Positions 9,811-20,038 of a stretch of DNA of 64,000 nucleotides are shown here, piece by piece. The translations under genes and the position numbers were made by a program. This DNA comes from Marchantia polymorpha subsp. ruderalis (lineage: Eukaryota > Streptophyta > Marchantiopsida > Marchantiales > Marchantiaceae). The notes beneath the pieces were generated by a model that saw nothing but the letters and a program-made list of their open reading frames with translations, was not told the origin of the DNA and searched no databases. The stretch covers positions 19,121,501-19,185,500 of the forward strand of contig AP031355.1 of the NCBI GenBank assembly GCA_037833965.1, written 5' to 3'. Numbering within the stretch: the first letter of the stretch is position 1; each line of letters starts with the position of its first letter.

Positions 9811-9981
9811 ATGTTTAGGATTCGATTTCTAGCTAGAGAGAAAGTATCCATGAGGGATCACTTGGTGTTAACATTGGGGAATGAAAGAGCGGAGAGTGTG
9901 CTTGAGAGCGAAAATCCCTTTGTTTATCCAATAGTCTCATATGATAGCCTAGAAGTGATTTTGTACGTTTTGTACACGTAA
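9811..9981 (+). CDS. Leader peptide ORF B1 of element B (56 aa, unknown function)
   Basis: The first ATG of this open frame is at 9811, 20 bases after the PBS. The peptide ends ESVLESENPFVYPIVSY...YVLYT, matching the C-terminal pattern of ORF A1 in element A (VMES..P...PIV.Y...Y.LY), although A and B belong to different Ty3/gypsy branches. There is no recognised domain. In element C this region is deleted. It may be a regulatory upstream ORF or an accessory protein; its coding status rests on the cross-element similarity. Confidence 0.55.
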   Translation: MFRIRFLAREKVSMRDHLVLTLGNERAESVLESENPFVYPIVSYDSLEVILYVLYT

Positions 9982-10450
9982 ATAGGTCTTTTTTGAGAGA
10001 AAAGTGATCTTAGACACCGAAAAAAATATTTTTGAAGGTATTTTTCAAAGTTTCTATTGATTTTAGAGTGGAAGATAGAGAACATTTACGTTTTTGTTTC
10101 AGGTCCAGATCATGTGTTAACAGAAAGAAATGAGAGTTAGAAGTTGAGTGGGTTTTCACGGGCATCAAAAGTCTGCTCTCTGGAAAGTTTGTACAGAGTT
10201 GATTACTTTTTCTGTATTTCAATTTAGGCTTTGAAACTTCGTACAAGTGTGTATTAGAAGATAAGCTACGTTTGAGTCAAAATTTCACTGAGAGATCACG
10301 TCTAGAGACGAAGTTATGTTGATTTGAAGTTGAGGGGGTACAAAAGCAAGATAACAAAGCAAAAGTTTTTGATTTCTTCATTCACAGTTTTCGTCAAGTA
10401 GATAGCGTTTCTGGGAGAGGTCTTTTGAGTGGTTTCTATCTTATGGGAAA

Positions 10451-10894
10451 ATGAGTGAACAAGAAGGTTGGAAGATTAGGTTATCCAAAGTACCTCAAGG
10501 CTTGGATGTTATAGTGTCTTTAGACTCCAATACAAGAGAATTCAAGGTAGAGTTTGAAGAAAGAGTAGTGAGTCAATCTCCAAGAGTCAAACGTGAAACT
10601 TGTTTTTATTGTGGAGAGGAGGGCCATAAGGTTGTCAATTGTTCCCTGCGGAACAAAGATCGAAGATTGAGGAGCAAGAGGAACTTGGGAGATTTGAAAC
10701 TTCACTTGGGACCATCATCGCCACATGAATCCCAACGCGCGACCTTCTGTGACAATTGCGGAGTGATTGGGCTACCAGCGGGACACGAATGCAGCGGAGT
10801 GAAGGCACTTCTGGAATCACTTGTGGAAGGGTTTGACGGCAAGCTAAGTGCTGAAACAGAGAAAGTGACCTCAGCGGGTTCAAGCTCCAACTGA
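10451..10894 (+). CDS. Accessory ORF of element B: zinc-knuckle protein (147 aa)
   Basis: This extra ORF upstream of gag starts with ATG at 10451. A CX2CX4HX4C zinc knuckle (CFYCGEEGHKVVNC) spans residues 51-64, and a second Cys/His cluster, C100-x2-C103-x8-H112-x-C114, follows. The knuckle and basic stretches suggest nucleic-acid binding; Gag of the same element has its own, different knuckle. The C-terminal ~30 residues are Glu/Ser-rich. Leader ORF B2 starts two bases after this stop, so the two look translationally linked. Element C carries a decayed copy (about 18312-18738, minus) with in-frame stops, so the ORF is a family trait and not a chance insertion. I know of no named Ty3/gypsy protein that it matches. 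Confidence 0.7.
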   Translation: MSEQEGWKIRLSKVPQGLDVIVSLDSNTREFKVEFEERVVSQSPRVKRETCFYCGEEGHKVVNCSLRNKDRRLRSKRNLGDLKLHLGPSSPHESQRATFCDNCGVIGLPAGHECSGVKALLESLVEGFDGKLSAETEKVTSAGSSSN

Positions 10895-10896
10895 AG

Positions 10897-11061
10897 ATGG
10901 AGATCATCATTCGAATGATGGAGAAGATGATGATGAGGGTAAGACTCATCGTATGCCTAGGAGAGGAGAGAGCTTTGGCTATCTTGGAACAACCAATTCC
11001 TTTTGTGTTTCCTTTGATGAATTACTCAAGGATGGAGTTAGTGTTGTTTATATTGTATTAG
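10897..11061 (+). CDS. Leader peptide ORF B2 of element B (54 aa, unknown function)
   Basis: The ATG at 10897 is two bases after the stop of the zinc-knuckle ORF, a spacing that favours termination-reinitiation. The peptide has a Met-rich start and then LAILEQPIPFVFPLMNY, ending FILY; this is the same pattern as B1, A1 and A2. The third frame across the same bases is also open (an acidic stretch), so overlapping coding cannot be excluded. In element C this frame is broken at codon 6. No function can be assigned. Confidence 0.5.
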   Translation: MEIIIRMMEKMMMRVRLIVCLGEERALAILEQPIPFVFPLMNYSRMELVLFILY

Positions 11062-11116
11062 GAAGCCCCATATAAATTTCCAATAAAAAAAAATAAAAAA
11101 ATAAAATTAGTTGGAA

Positions 11117-14100
11117 ATGGGGAAGCTTCCGGTATTTTATGGGAGGGAGAATGAGGATGTAGAAGCTTTTGTTAGGGACTTCAAGAGGGCTTGCATAGGA
11201 AACAATGAGAGGAAGAAGGACGAGTGGGCTATGCTTTTGCCGGATTTCTTGGAAGATTCTGCTCTCAAGTGGTACAAGGAGTACAAGAGGGAGCATTCAG
11301 AGGACGACACGTGGGAGACATTAACGGAGAACCTGATCGAAAACTTTCTTCCCAGTGAAAGTTATGAAAAGTTGATGTGTGAGGTCACCTTCTTGAAACA
11401 AGGAGAGAACGAGAAGGTGAGGACCTATGTGGAGAGAACCGAGAAGTTGGAATCTAGATTCCACGTGGTGTTGAGGAAGGGCGGAGATGAAGTGGATGCT
11501 ACAATGGTGGGGATAAGGGCGATGCTCATGAAGAACTTCGTTGGAGGTTTGAGACCTGAGATTCGAAGTAAGGTGAGATACGAGAAGCCCTCTTCTAAGG
11601 CTGAAGCCATTCGAATTGCTATTAGAATGGAGGAGAGCTTAGAAGATGATGATTCTAGCTTGGTGGCTAGAGAAGTAGCTCCACCGGTTGTAGGAAGGTC
11701 CATTGTTTCAAACCCTTCTACTTCATCCACGATAGCGAATCCTAGTGTGGATTTTCAAAATGAGTTGAAATCTATCACGGAGACTCTAGCAGACCTCAAG
11801 ATCAATGTAGTACAGTTGTGGGAGAAGAGGAATCAGAACGTAGGAGGAGGCTCTAGGGGTTATGGAAATTATCCTCCAAGAGGAAATCCACCTTCAGGAA
11901 ACTTTGCGGTTTCTTGCTTTTCTTGTGGAGGTCCTCATTTTCAGAGGAATTGTCCTAACCCTCGACAACATGATGGAGTTCGGCACAACAACAATGCACC
12001 GGCCACGCAACAAGCCAAGGATAAGGGAGTAGCATCCATTGATGTATTCCCTCATCAATGCACTTTTGAGAAAGGGGAGAGCTCAAAATCAAAAGTGGAT
12101 ATCCTTGCTCATGAGAAGAAGCGTGCCCGATTTGCGGACGAGTCAATTTTCATGGAGGACACGCCAAGTCGAAGTACACGGTCAAGTGGAGTGAGTCAAC
12201 CAAGAGTACCAAGGAAGAAGTTGGGCATGGATGACTTTTCCATTTCATCTTCTCAAGCTAAGTATGACGTGGTGGAGGATGTAGGAAATCAGAAGGCCAA
12301 TATAACAGTTGGTCAGCTGATTGCCTTGAATCCAGCCATTCGGAAGGAGTTAAGAGGAGGTCTTATCTCCACAAGGACCAAGAAGCGGAAATCTAAGGGG
12401 AAGGCTCACATGACCAATGTGGGAGTTGGGGTGGTGGATGCGGCTGCTTCGGAGGTATGTACACATGCTTCAAAGATCGAAGTGAGGATCAATGGACATG
12501 ATGTATCAGATGTGTTGGTTGATGGTGGATCGGCTGTGAATGCCATGTCTGAGAGGTTGATGCAGAAGTTGGGTATGCAACCTTCTAGACCTTCTAGCAT
12601 AATTGTTGGTATGGCCAACAAACAGAAGGTAAGACCACTGGGGGTGGTAGACAAAGTTGTGGTTAGTGTGAGGGGAGTGCAAACTTTGCTTTCCTTCCAA
12701 ATTCTCAAGGAAGCTAGCTACGACTTGCTGTTGGGACGTCCTTGGTTGAGGGCGGTAAGGACTACGGACCGATGGCACAAGGGCTATTTGAGGATAGGCC
12801 CAAAGAACCATCGAGTTAAGGTTCCTTTGACGAGAGGAGGGGAATCCACCACTGACTCAGATAGACCAACTGACGAGTATTGGGAATCTGAGAGTGAAGA
12901 GAGTGGTAGCTTTTCAGAAGTTGACACAGACATCTCAACTTCTGATCAAGAAACATCATCAGAGTACTCTTCTGATGATAATGTTCAAGTACAAGTCATT
13001 GCTGCCATGGAGTTGTTGCCTAGGCCTGGAGTGAAGAAAGATCCTGACAAAGTGGAGATGAGCGAAGAGGAGGTGTGTCGACGACTGTCCACTCTCAGGT
13101 TTGGTCCCAAGGTTACCAAGGAGGAAAAGGCAAAGTTTCTGGATATATTTCGCAAATATATTCATGTTTTTGCCTTTAGTTACAAGGATCTTAAGCATGT
13201 GACGTTGGAGACTCATCGCATCGAGTTGGAGGAGAAAGCTCGTCCTATTCGGCAAAAGCAACGCCGAATAAATCCACCTACGGCTCTTGTGGTGAAGGAG
13301 GAGATCGACAAGCTCAAGGAGGCTGGCTTCATCTACGAGGTAGAAAATTCTGAATGGGTGTCTCCAATTGTGATAGTGAAGAAGAAGAATGGTAAGCTAC
13401 GAGTGTGCGTAGATTACAAAAAGTTGAATGCTGTCACAAAGAAAGACTACTATCCCTTGCCTTTCATAGATGAGATTCTAGAGGAGGTTGCTGGTCATGA
13501 GTGGTATAGTTTTGGAGATGGTTATAGTGGCTATAACCAAATCCAAATTGCCTTAGAAGACCAACTCAAAACAACTTTTACCACTCCATGGGGAACCTTC
13601 GCTTTTAGAGTGATGCCGTTTGGTCTATGTAATGCTCCTGCCACTTTTCAAAGGTTCATGAATAGAGTGTTTGAACCTTTCATTGGAAAGTTTGTAAGGG
13701 ATTTCATAGATGATTTTTGTGTTTACGGGAGGAAAGCGGATCATTTTGATCATTTGATCAAAATACTTCAACGGCTGGAGGAAGCTAAGGCTTCACTCAA
13801 TCCAGAAAAATGCATTTTTGGATGTGAGGAAGGCCTATTGTTGGGGCATATCATCTCCAAGAATGGTATAGCGGTGGACCCAGAGAAGGTGACACGGATC
13901 ATGGAGTTACCTTTTCCGGCGACTTTAACCAAGTTGAGGCAATTCCTTGGTATGGTGGGGTACTATCGACGGTTCATCTTGTCCTTCTCCAACAAAGCTC
14001 ATGCCTTGACAAATTACATGAAGAAGGGAGTGGAGTACGAACTCATTTTCAAGGATGAAGCTGCAAAGACGGCGTTCGAAGTTCTCAAGAAGGCGTTGGT

Positions 14101-15883
14101 GACGGCTCCAATTTTGGCGAAACCGGATTGGGGTAAACCTTTCATTCTCTACACAGATGCATCAAATATTGCTGTAGGATGCACCTTGAGTCAATTAGAT
14201 GATGAAAAGCATGATCATCCAATTGCCTATGCTAGTAGACAAATGGTTCAAGCGGAGAAGAACTACTCAGTGACAGAGAGAGAGGCGTTAGCTGTAATCT
14301 TCTCACTTAAGAAGTTTCGACATTATTTGTTGGGTGGGAGATTCACTATAGTGACTGATCATAAGGCTTTGAAATACATTTTCAACAAGCCTAATGCTGA
14401 AGGGAGGATAGCTAGATGGAAGCTACTACTAGCAGAGTTTGATTATACCATTGAGGATAGACCTGGAAAGAAGCATGCTAATGCGGATTTGATGTCGAGA
14501 GCATATGATGATGGAGGAGATCAGTCAGTAGATGACACCTTTCCGGATGAGGACTTGCTAGTCATGGACACGGTGACAACAGTACCGGAGGAGTACAAGG
14601 AAATTTGGGATTTCATCTCTAAAGGAGAGTTTTCTCAAGGAATGCATCAAAGGGAGAAAAATGCATTAGTGAAGAGATGTCAACCATATATGATCATGGA
14701 GAAGGTACTTTTTCATCAAGGAGCTGACGGACTTCTACGAAGGGCGGTTGGGAGAGGAGAGGCATTACAACTCATGAAGGAGTTTCATGATGGTGCAGTA
14801 TGTGGAGGACATTTTGCGGGGAAGGTAACTGCCTTCAAAATTCTTGATGCTGGTTATCATTGGAAGGGTATTTTTAAGGATTGTGTGGAATATTGCAAAA
14901 GTTGTGATGTGTGTCAAGCTTTTGCTAAAAAGTCCATGAAAACCCCTCCTATGATTTCTGTACCAGTGTTAGGTCCTTTTGAAAAGTGGGGAATAGATTT
15001 TGTAGGTCCTTTGAATCTTACTCCTCGAGGGAATAAGTTCATTGTGATAGCTACAGATTATCTTACGAAGTGGGTAGAGGCAAGACCACTTAAATCTACT
15101 AATGAGAAGGAGGTTGGTAGATTTTTATATGAGAGAATCATTACTCGATTTGGTTGTCCATTGGAGTTAGTATCAGATAGAGGAGGAGAATTTGTGGGAA
15201 GTATGATTCAAGCCATGTTGGAGCACTTTTCCATCAAGGCTCGAGTGACCACTTCCTACAAACCTAACGCTAATGGGTTGGCGGAGCGGACCAACTACAC
15301 TTTGTGTATGATGTTGGCCAAGGATGCAGACATGGACGGGAGTAAACACAATTGGGACAAGAGGCTCCATGCTATCTTATGGGAGTATCGCACAACATGG
15401 AAGACATCTACTGGATACTCACCTTTTCGGATGGTGTATGGAGTTGAGTCAAAACTTCCCATACAGTTTGACTTGACAACATTCACAACAATCCAGCAAA
15501 GGTTGAAGAAATCAAATGGAGCAGAAGCCATCAAGTCTCGCCAACAACAATTGATGGAGTTGGAGGAAGCTCGAGCACTAGCCATGGTACGAGTGGAGCG
15601 GGCTCAACAGTTGCAGAAGAAGTATCACGACAAACGAAGTGGAAACCAGAACTTGAAACCGTTCAAGGAAGGTGATTGGGTGATGCTCTTTGATGCAATT
15701 AGATACAAGAGAGCTAGGAAAAAGTTTCTTCCTAAGTATTTTGGACCTTTCATAGTTGAGAAGGTGTGGGGAAATTTCACTTATGACATCAAGGAGTTAG
15801 GAGGACGTCACTTCGATCGAGTCAACCACGACAAGTTGAAGTTATTCCATCGAAGATCAGATTCTTTCACTCCGAGGGCGTAG
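11117..15883 (+). CDS. gag-pol: Gag-Pol polyprotein of element B (single ORF)
   Basis: This single 1588-aa ORF starts at the ATG at 11117, after an A-rich leader. The Gag capsid domain covers about residues 1-160 (ALKWYKEYKREH). A zinc knuckle of type CX2CX3HX4C lies near residue 267. The protease motif VDGGSAVN is near 467. RT follows with FIDDF near 862, then RNase H with YTDAS near 1011. Integrase has a zinc finger at about 1221-1265, the core Asp at about 1290 and the Glu region at about 1383. There is no chromodomain; the tail ends in HDKLKLFHRRS-type sequence. Unlike element A, gag and pol are in one frame and no frameshift is needed. It appears intact and potentially active. Confidence 0.95.
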   Translation: MGKLPVFYGRENEDVEAFVRDFKRACIGNNERKKDEWAMLLPDFLEDSALKWYKEYKREHSEDDTWETLTENLIENFLPSESYEKLMCEVTFLKQGENEKVRTYVERTEKLESRFHVVLRKGGDEVDATMVGIRAMLMKNFVGGLRPEIRSKVRYEKPSSKAEAIRIAIRMEESLEDDDSSLVAREVAPPVVGRSIVSNPSTSSTIANPSVDFQNELKSITETLADLKINVVQLWEKRNQNVGGGSRGYGNYPPRGNPPSGNFAVSCFSCGGPHFQRNCPNPRQHDGVRHNNNAPATQQAKDKGVASIDVFPHQCTFEKGESSKSKVDILAHEKKRARFADESIFMEDTPSRSTRSSGVSQPRVPRKKLGMDDFSISSSQAKYDVVEDVGNQKANITVGQLIALNPAIRKELRGGLISTRTKKRKSKGKAHMTNVGVGVVDAAASEVCTHASKIEVRINGHDVSDVLVDGGSAVNAMSERLMQKLGMQPSRPSSIIVGMANKQKVRPLGVVDKVVVSVRGVQTLLSFQILKEASYDLLLGRPWLRAVRTTDRWHKGYLRIGPKNHRVKVPLTRGGESTTDSDRPTDEYWESESEESGSFSEVDTDISTSDQETSSEYSSDDNVQVQVIAAMELLPRPGVKKDPDKVEMSEEEVCRRLSTLRFGPKVTKEEKAKFLDIFRKYIHVFAFSYKDLKHVTLETHRIELEEKARPIRQKQRRINPPTALVVKEEIDKLKEAGFIYEVENSEWVSPIVIVKKKNGKLRVCVDYKKLNAVTKKDYYPLPFIDEILEEVAGHEWYSFGDGYSGYNQIQIALEDQLKTTFTTPWGTFAFRVMPFGLCNAPATFQRFMNRVFEPFIGKFVRDFIDDFCVYGRKADHFDHLIKILQRLEEAKASLNPEKCIFGCEEGLLLGHIISKNGIAVDPEKVTRIMELPFPATLTKLRQFLGMVGYYRRFILSFSNKAHALTNYMKKGVEYELIFKDEAAKTAFEVLKKALVTAPILAKPDWGKPFILYTDASNIAVGCTLSQLDDEKHDHPIAYASRQMVQAEKNYSVTEREALAVIFSLKKFRHYLLGGRFTIVTDHKALKYIFNKPNAEGRIARWKLLLAEFDYTIEDRPGKKHANADLMSRAYDDGGDQSVDDTFPDEDLLVMDTVTTVPEEYKEIWDFISKGEFSQGMHQREKNALVKRCQPYMIMEKVLFHQGADGLLRRAVGRGEALQLMKEFHDGAVCGGHFAGKVTAFKILDAGYHWKGIFKDCVEYCKSCDVCQAFAKKSMKTPPMISVPVLGPFEKWGIDFVGPLNLTPRGNKFIVIATDYLTKWVEARPLKSTNEKEVGRFLYERIITRFGCPLELVSDRGGEFVGSMIQAMLEHFSIKARVTTSYKPNANGLAERTNYTLCMMLAKDADMDGSKHNWDKRLHAILWEYRTTWKTSTGYSPFRMVYGVESKLPIQFDLTTFTTIQQRLKKSNGAEAIKSRQQQLMELEEARALAMVRVERAQQLQKKYHDKRSGNQNLKPFKEGDWVMLFDAIRYKRARKKFLPKYFGPFIVEKVWGNFTYDIKELGGRHFDRVNHDKLKLFHRRSDSFTPRA

Positions 15884-15906
15884 TGAAATCTTGGTCCGGG
15901 GGTAAA

Positions 15907-16764
15907 TGTAAGACCGGGTGTTGCACATATGTACTAAGTCTTAGAAGTGGTCAAGGGAATAAGGATGATTAGCCAAGGCATAGCTAAGACTAGCTAGTTA
16001 TGACTAAACTAGTTAGTTATAACTAAGTTTATCTAGTCATGGCTAAGTTTAGCTACAATGTCTATAGTTGGCGGAGTAATTAGCGGAGTTCTAGAAGAAT
16101 GGAGTGAGCACTTCTATTTTGTCTTTTACAAGGAGTGAGCACTTCTATTTTGTCTTATACAAAAGTTCTAGATTCCAAGGGATTAGATATTTGACTAGAA
16201 GCTTGGATTTGATTGGTTTGACTAAATGTATGAAAGATGATTGGCTAGACTAAGTCTAATGTTGACTTAGTGGCTAGGAAGCTTGTAGAAGTTTAAAAGC
16301 TTCAAATGGCATGTCGCCACCTCAACCTTGGATTCCGGAAGCTTCTAGAAGGTTTAGGTAGGCCAATGGCATGTTGCCACATAGGGGAGGATAGTCAAAC
16401 TTACCTAGGTAAAAGTAAGTTAGGAGAAATTACCACATGTTACTATGGTAACTTCTCAAGTAGTATAAATAGAGAGGTAGAGTAGCACCTCTCAAGCAAG
16501 TTTGGAGAGTCATGTGTGAGGACTTGTTTCAGTAATGAAGGAGTGAAGTTTTTGAGTATCTTGGAGTATCGACGTGTGTTTGCATTTATGTGAAGAGGGT
16601 GATGTGAGGAGAGTTGTGTGTGAGTTGGAGTGATACATGAGAGTTTGTAAGAGAAGGTGTTTGGGACATGAGTGAGAGTATGAATCTTAGTCTTCTAGAA
16701 CCATGATGCGCTACCACAAAGCCATCAGAGGTAAACCTGAGTGAGAGTCAGCCCGGAGGTTGCA
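15907..16764 (+). repeat. 3' LTR of element B
   Basis: The LTR is 858 bp and reads identical to the 5' LTR. It is preceded by a short G-rich tract (GGTCCGGGGGTAAA, about 15893-15906) that probably serves as polypurine tract, and followed by the GATC duplication. Confidence 0.96.
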
Positions 16765-18123
16765 GATCAAAAGTTGAAATGTCTGTGTCAACTTCTGAAA
16801 AGCTACCACTCTCTTCACTCTCAGATTCCCAATACTCGTCAGTTCGTCTATCTAAGTCAATGGTGGATTCCCCTTCTCTCGTCAAAGGAACCTTAACTCG
16901 ATGGTTCTTTGGGCCTATCCTCAAATAGCCCTTTTGCCATCGGTCCGTAGTCCTCACCTCAAGCTTTTAATAATATGGCTGTTATTTGTCATTATCGAGG
17001 AGAACAAGCGATTCAACAAGGAGATCCAGAAGCTTCAGAAACCTGGCGCCTCAACCAAGGACGTCCCAACAGCAAGTCGTAGCTAGTTTCCTTGAGAACT
17101 TGGAAAGAAATCAAAGTTTGCACTCCTTTCACACTAACCACAACTTTGTCTACCACACCCAATGGTCTTATCTTCTGTTTGTTGGCCATACCAACAATTA
17201 TACTAGAAGGTCTAGAATGTTGCATTCCCAACTTCTGCATCAACCCTTCAGACATGGCATTCACAGCCGATACACCATCAATCAACACATCTGATACATC
17301 ATGTCCATTGATCCTCACTTTGATCTTTGAAGCATGTGTACATACCTTCAAAGCAACCGCATCCACCACACCAACTCCCACATTGGTTTTGTGAGCCTTC
17401 CCCTTGGATTTCCGCTTCTTGGTCCTTGTGGAGCTAAGACCTCCTCTTAATTCCTTCTGAATGGCTGGATTCAAGGCAATAAGTTGACCAACTGTTATAT
17501 TGGCCTTCTGATTTCCTACATCCTCCATCACGTCATACTTAGCTTGAGAAGATGAAATGGAAAAGTCATCCATGCCCAACTTCTTCCTTGGTACTCTTGG
17601 TTGATTCACTCCACTTGACTGTGTACTTCGGCTTCGCGTGTCCTCCATGAAAATCGACTCGTCCGCAAATCGGGCACGTTTCTTCTCATGAGCAAGGATA
17701 TCCACCTTCGACTTCGAGCTCTCCACTCTCTCAAAAGTGCATTCATGAGGGAATACATCAATGGATGCTACTCCCTTATCCTTGGCTTGTTGCGTGGCCG
17801 GTGCATTGTTGTTATGCCGAACTTCATCATGTTGTCGAGGGTTAGGACAATTTCCCTGAAAATGAAGACCTCCACAAGAAAAGCAAGAAACCGCAAAGGT
17901 TACTAAATATGGATTTCCTCTTGGAGTATAATTTCCATACCCCTTAGAGCCTCCTCCTACATTCTGATTCCTCTTCTCCCACAACTGTACTACATTGATC
18001 TTGAGGTCTGCTAGAGTCTCCACCTGATCTCCAACTCATTTTGAATCCAAAAATCCACACTAGAATTCGCTATCGTGAATGACGTAGTAGGTTTTGAATT
18101 TCTTCTATTGGAAATTTATATGG
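16765..18123 (-). mobile_element. Element C, segment 3: decayed protease and gag region
   Basis: On the minus strand this continues element C towards its 5' end. The open stretch 17013-18023 covers the Gag zinc knuckle (CFSCGGLHFQGNC) to the protease (usual VDGG changed to IDGV). Relative to B there is an insertion of about 90 bp at about 16960-17048. A deletion of about 615 bp near 18108 removes the Gag capsid domain. The copy therefore cannot make a working Gag. Confidence 0.88.
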
Positions 18124-19012
18124 GGCTTCCTAATACAACACAAACAACACTAACTTCAATCTTAAGTAATTCATCAAAGTAAACACAAAAGTAATTGGTT
18201 GTTTCAAGATAGTCAAAGTTCTCTCCTCTCTTATGCATACTATGAGTCTTGCCCTCATCATCATCTTCTCCATCATTCAAATGATGATCTCCATCTTCAG
18301 TTGGAACTTGAACCCGCTGAGGTCACTTTCTCTATTTTAGCACTTAACTTGCCGTCAAACCCTTCCACAAGTGATTCCAGAAGTGCCTTCACTTCGCTGC
18401 ATCCGTGTTCCGCTGGTAGCCCAATCTTTCAACAATTGTCACAGAAGGTCACGCTTTAAGATTCATGTGGCGATGATGGTCCCAAGTGAAGTTTCAAATC
18501 TCCCAAGTTCCTCTTGCTACTCAATCTTCTATTTTTGTTCCGCAAGGAACAATTGACAACCTTATGGCTACCTCTCCACAATAAAAACAAGTTTCAAGTT
18601 TGACTTTGGAGATTAACTCAATACTCTTTCTTCAAACTCCACCTTGAATTCTCTTGTATTGGAGTCTAAAGACACTATAACATCTAAGCCTTGACGTACT
18701 TTGGATAACCTAACCTTCCAACCACCTTGTTCACTCATTTTCCCATAGGGTAGAAACCACTGAAAAGACCTCTCCTAGAAACGCCATCTACTAGATGAAA
18801 ATTGCGAATAAAGAAATCAAAAACTTTTGCCCTCTTATCTTGCTTTTGTACCCTCTAAACTTCAAATTAACATAACTTTGCTTCTAAACGTGATCTTTCA
18901 ATGAAATTTTGACCCTCACGTATGTTATCTTTCCATACACACTTGTACAAAGTTTCAAAGGCTAACTTGAAATACAGAAAGTTATATCTGAAATATACTG
19001 AAATATACAAAT
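18124..19012 (-). pseudogene. Element C leader: decayed zinc-knuckle ORF and B2-like peptide
   Basis: The minus strand matches B from about 11087 down to 10205. The counterpart of the 147-aa zinc-knuckle ORF spans about 18312-18738. It starts with ATG in the same context but has early in-frame stops. The counterpart of leader peptide B2 stops at its sixth codon. The non-coding leader follows up to about 19012, where a deletion of about 1 kb (relative to B 9217-10205) joins it to the LTR. Confidence 0.8.
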
Positions 19013-19281
19013 CCAAGCTTTAAGTAAAATATCTAATCCCTTGGAATCTAGAACTTTTGTATAAGACAAAATAGAAGTGCTCACTCCACTCTTCTAGAAC
19101 TTCGCTACTTAATCCGCCAACTATAGACATTGTAGCCAAACTTAGTCATGACTAGATAAATTTAGTTATAACTAACTAGTTTAGTCATAACTAGCTAGAC
19201 TTAGCTATGCCTTGGCTAATCGTACTTAATCACTTGACCACTTCTAGGACTTAGTACATATGTGCAAAACCCAGTCTTACA
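19013..19281 (-). repeat. Truncated 5' LTR of element C
   Basis: The minus strand begins TGTAAGACTGGG at 19281 and matches the first ~300 bp of the element B LTR with many substitutions and one 31-bp unit instead of two. The rest of the LTR, the PBS and leader ORF B1 are deleted. Position 19281 is the 5' boundary of the nest. Confidence 0.85.
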
Positions 19282-20038
19282 GTTCAGTATGTAACTACGT
19301 ATATTCTGACCACGTTTAGCCCCAATCACGTTGTGCCCTCAATCGCACTACGAATCGCGCTGCCCTAATTCAACCGTGGGGGTTTTCACATGCCGACTGC
19401 GGGTTTGTTCTCCTCCACTCGTGCGGCCGCTCCGTTGCAAACTACTCGCGCGGGGGTTGATCTTTCCCTTCGCCTTAGGAACTCTTTCTCAAGGAGACGG
19501 ACAATGACATTAATTGAAGAAATGTCGTCTTTCTTTTTGTCCTTCCGAACTCTTTCTCGAGGAGACGGACAATGGCATCAACTGCTCTTACATCCAATTT
19601 TGGAGTTGCGAATCGTTGTCATTAACAATTGGAAGTTCCTACAGTGCGACATTCCTCCGCTCTGCTCGCACGACCTTTTTGGTTGCAGAAATGAACAGTT
19701 GGCGAGAAGCGGAATTTCACAATACATCCCAAGTGGGGCCTGCGCAGCCCCTGCCTACAGCAGTAGCGGAAAGAGATTGGAATAGAGAGAGAATCTATGT
19801 CGTCTTCACCAGTGACAAGTGAACCTTCAAATTTAACTCTTAGACTCAAGTGTCAAAGAATACTTCAGCAACAAAGAACCCGGCAGCAAAAGAAAAAAAG
19901 CTCTGTCTGAAATGAAAACCCTACACTTTGTAGAAACTTGTCAAATACTTTCATATATCAGCAAACTGTCACAAAAAGATGTCACATGTTAGAAAGCCGT
20001 CACAAAAACACTCTTACACAGACACCGAACCGGAACTT
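19282..20038 (-). mobile_element. Leader remnant of a copia-type element
   Basis: This is sequence downstream (minus strand) of the PBS at 20039-20050, so it should be the leader and start of gag of a truncated copia-like element. I cannot find a convincing gag; a short minus-strand frame near 19849 starts VKFEGSLV, loosely like the beginning of copia Gag. A ~30-bp direct repeat (AACTCTTTCTC, A/G, AGGAGACGGACAATG) occurs at about 19479 and 19547. The right part of the element is missing, cut where element C begins. Confidence 0.4.

Larger units (their letters stand above)
8913..16764 (+). mobile_element. Element B: full-length non-chromovirus Ty3/gypsy (OTA/Tat-Athila-like) element
   Basis: This is a complete 7852-bp element with 858-bp LTRs (TGTAAGACC...GGTTGCA) that read as identical. 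It has a tRNA-Asp-like PBS, three leader ORFs, and one long gag-pol ORF lacking a chromodomain. The protease motif VDGGSAVN and the RT signature FIDDF with MPFGLCNAPATFQRFMN are typical of the OTA branch; bryophyte lineages of this branch exist, but I cannot name this one with confidence. The target duplication is GATC (8909-8912 and 16765-16768), 4 bp rather than the usual 5. The element sits inside element C, which is of the same family, in the protease-RT linker. Intact ORF and identical LTRs imply very recent movement. Confidence 0.96.

Noticed and set aside
12406-12811. Antisense ORFs of about 100 codons within element B
   Set aside because: They are shadows of the gag-pol frame.
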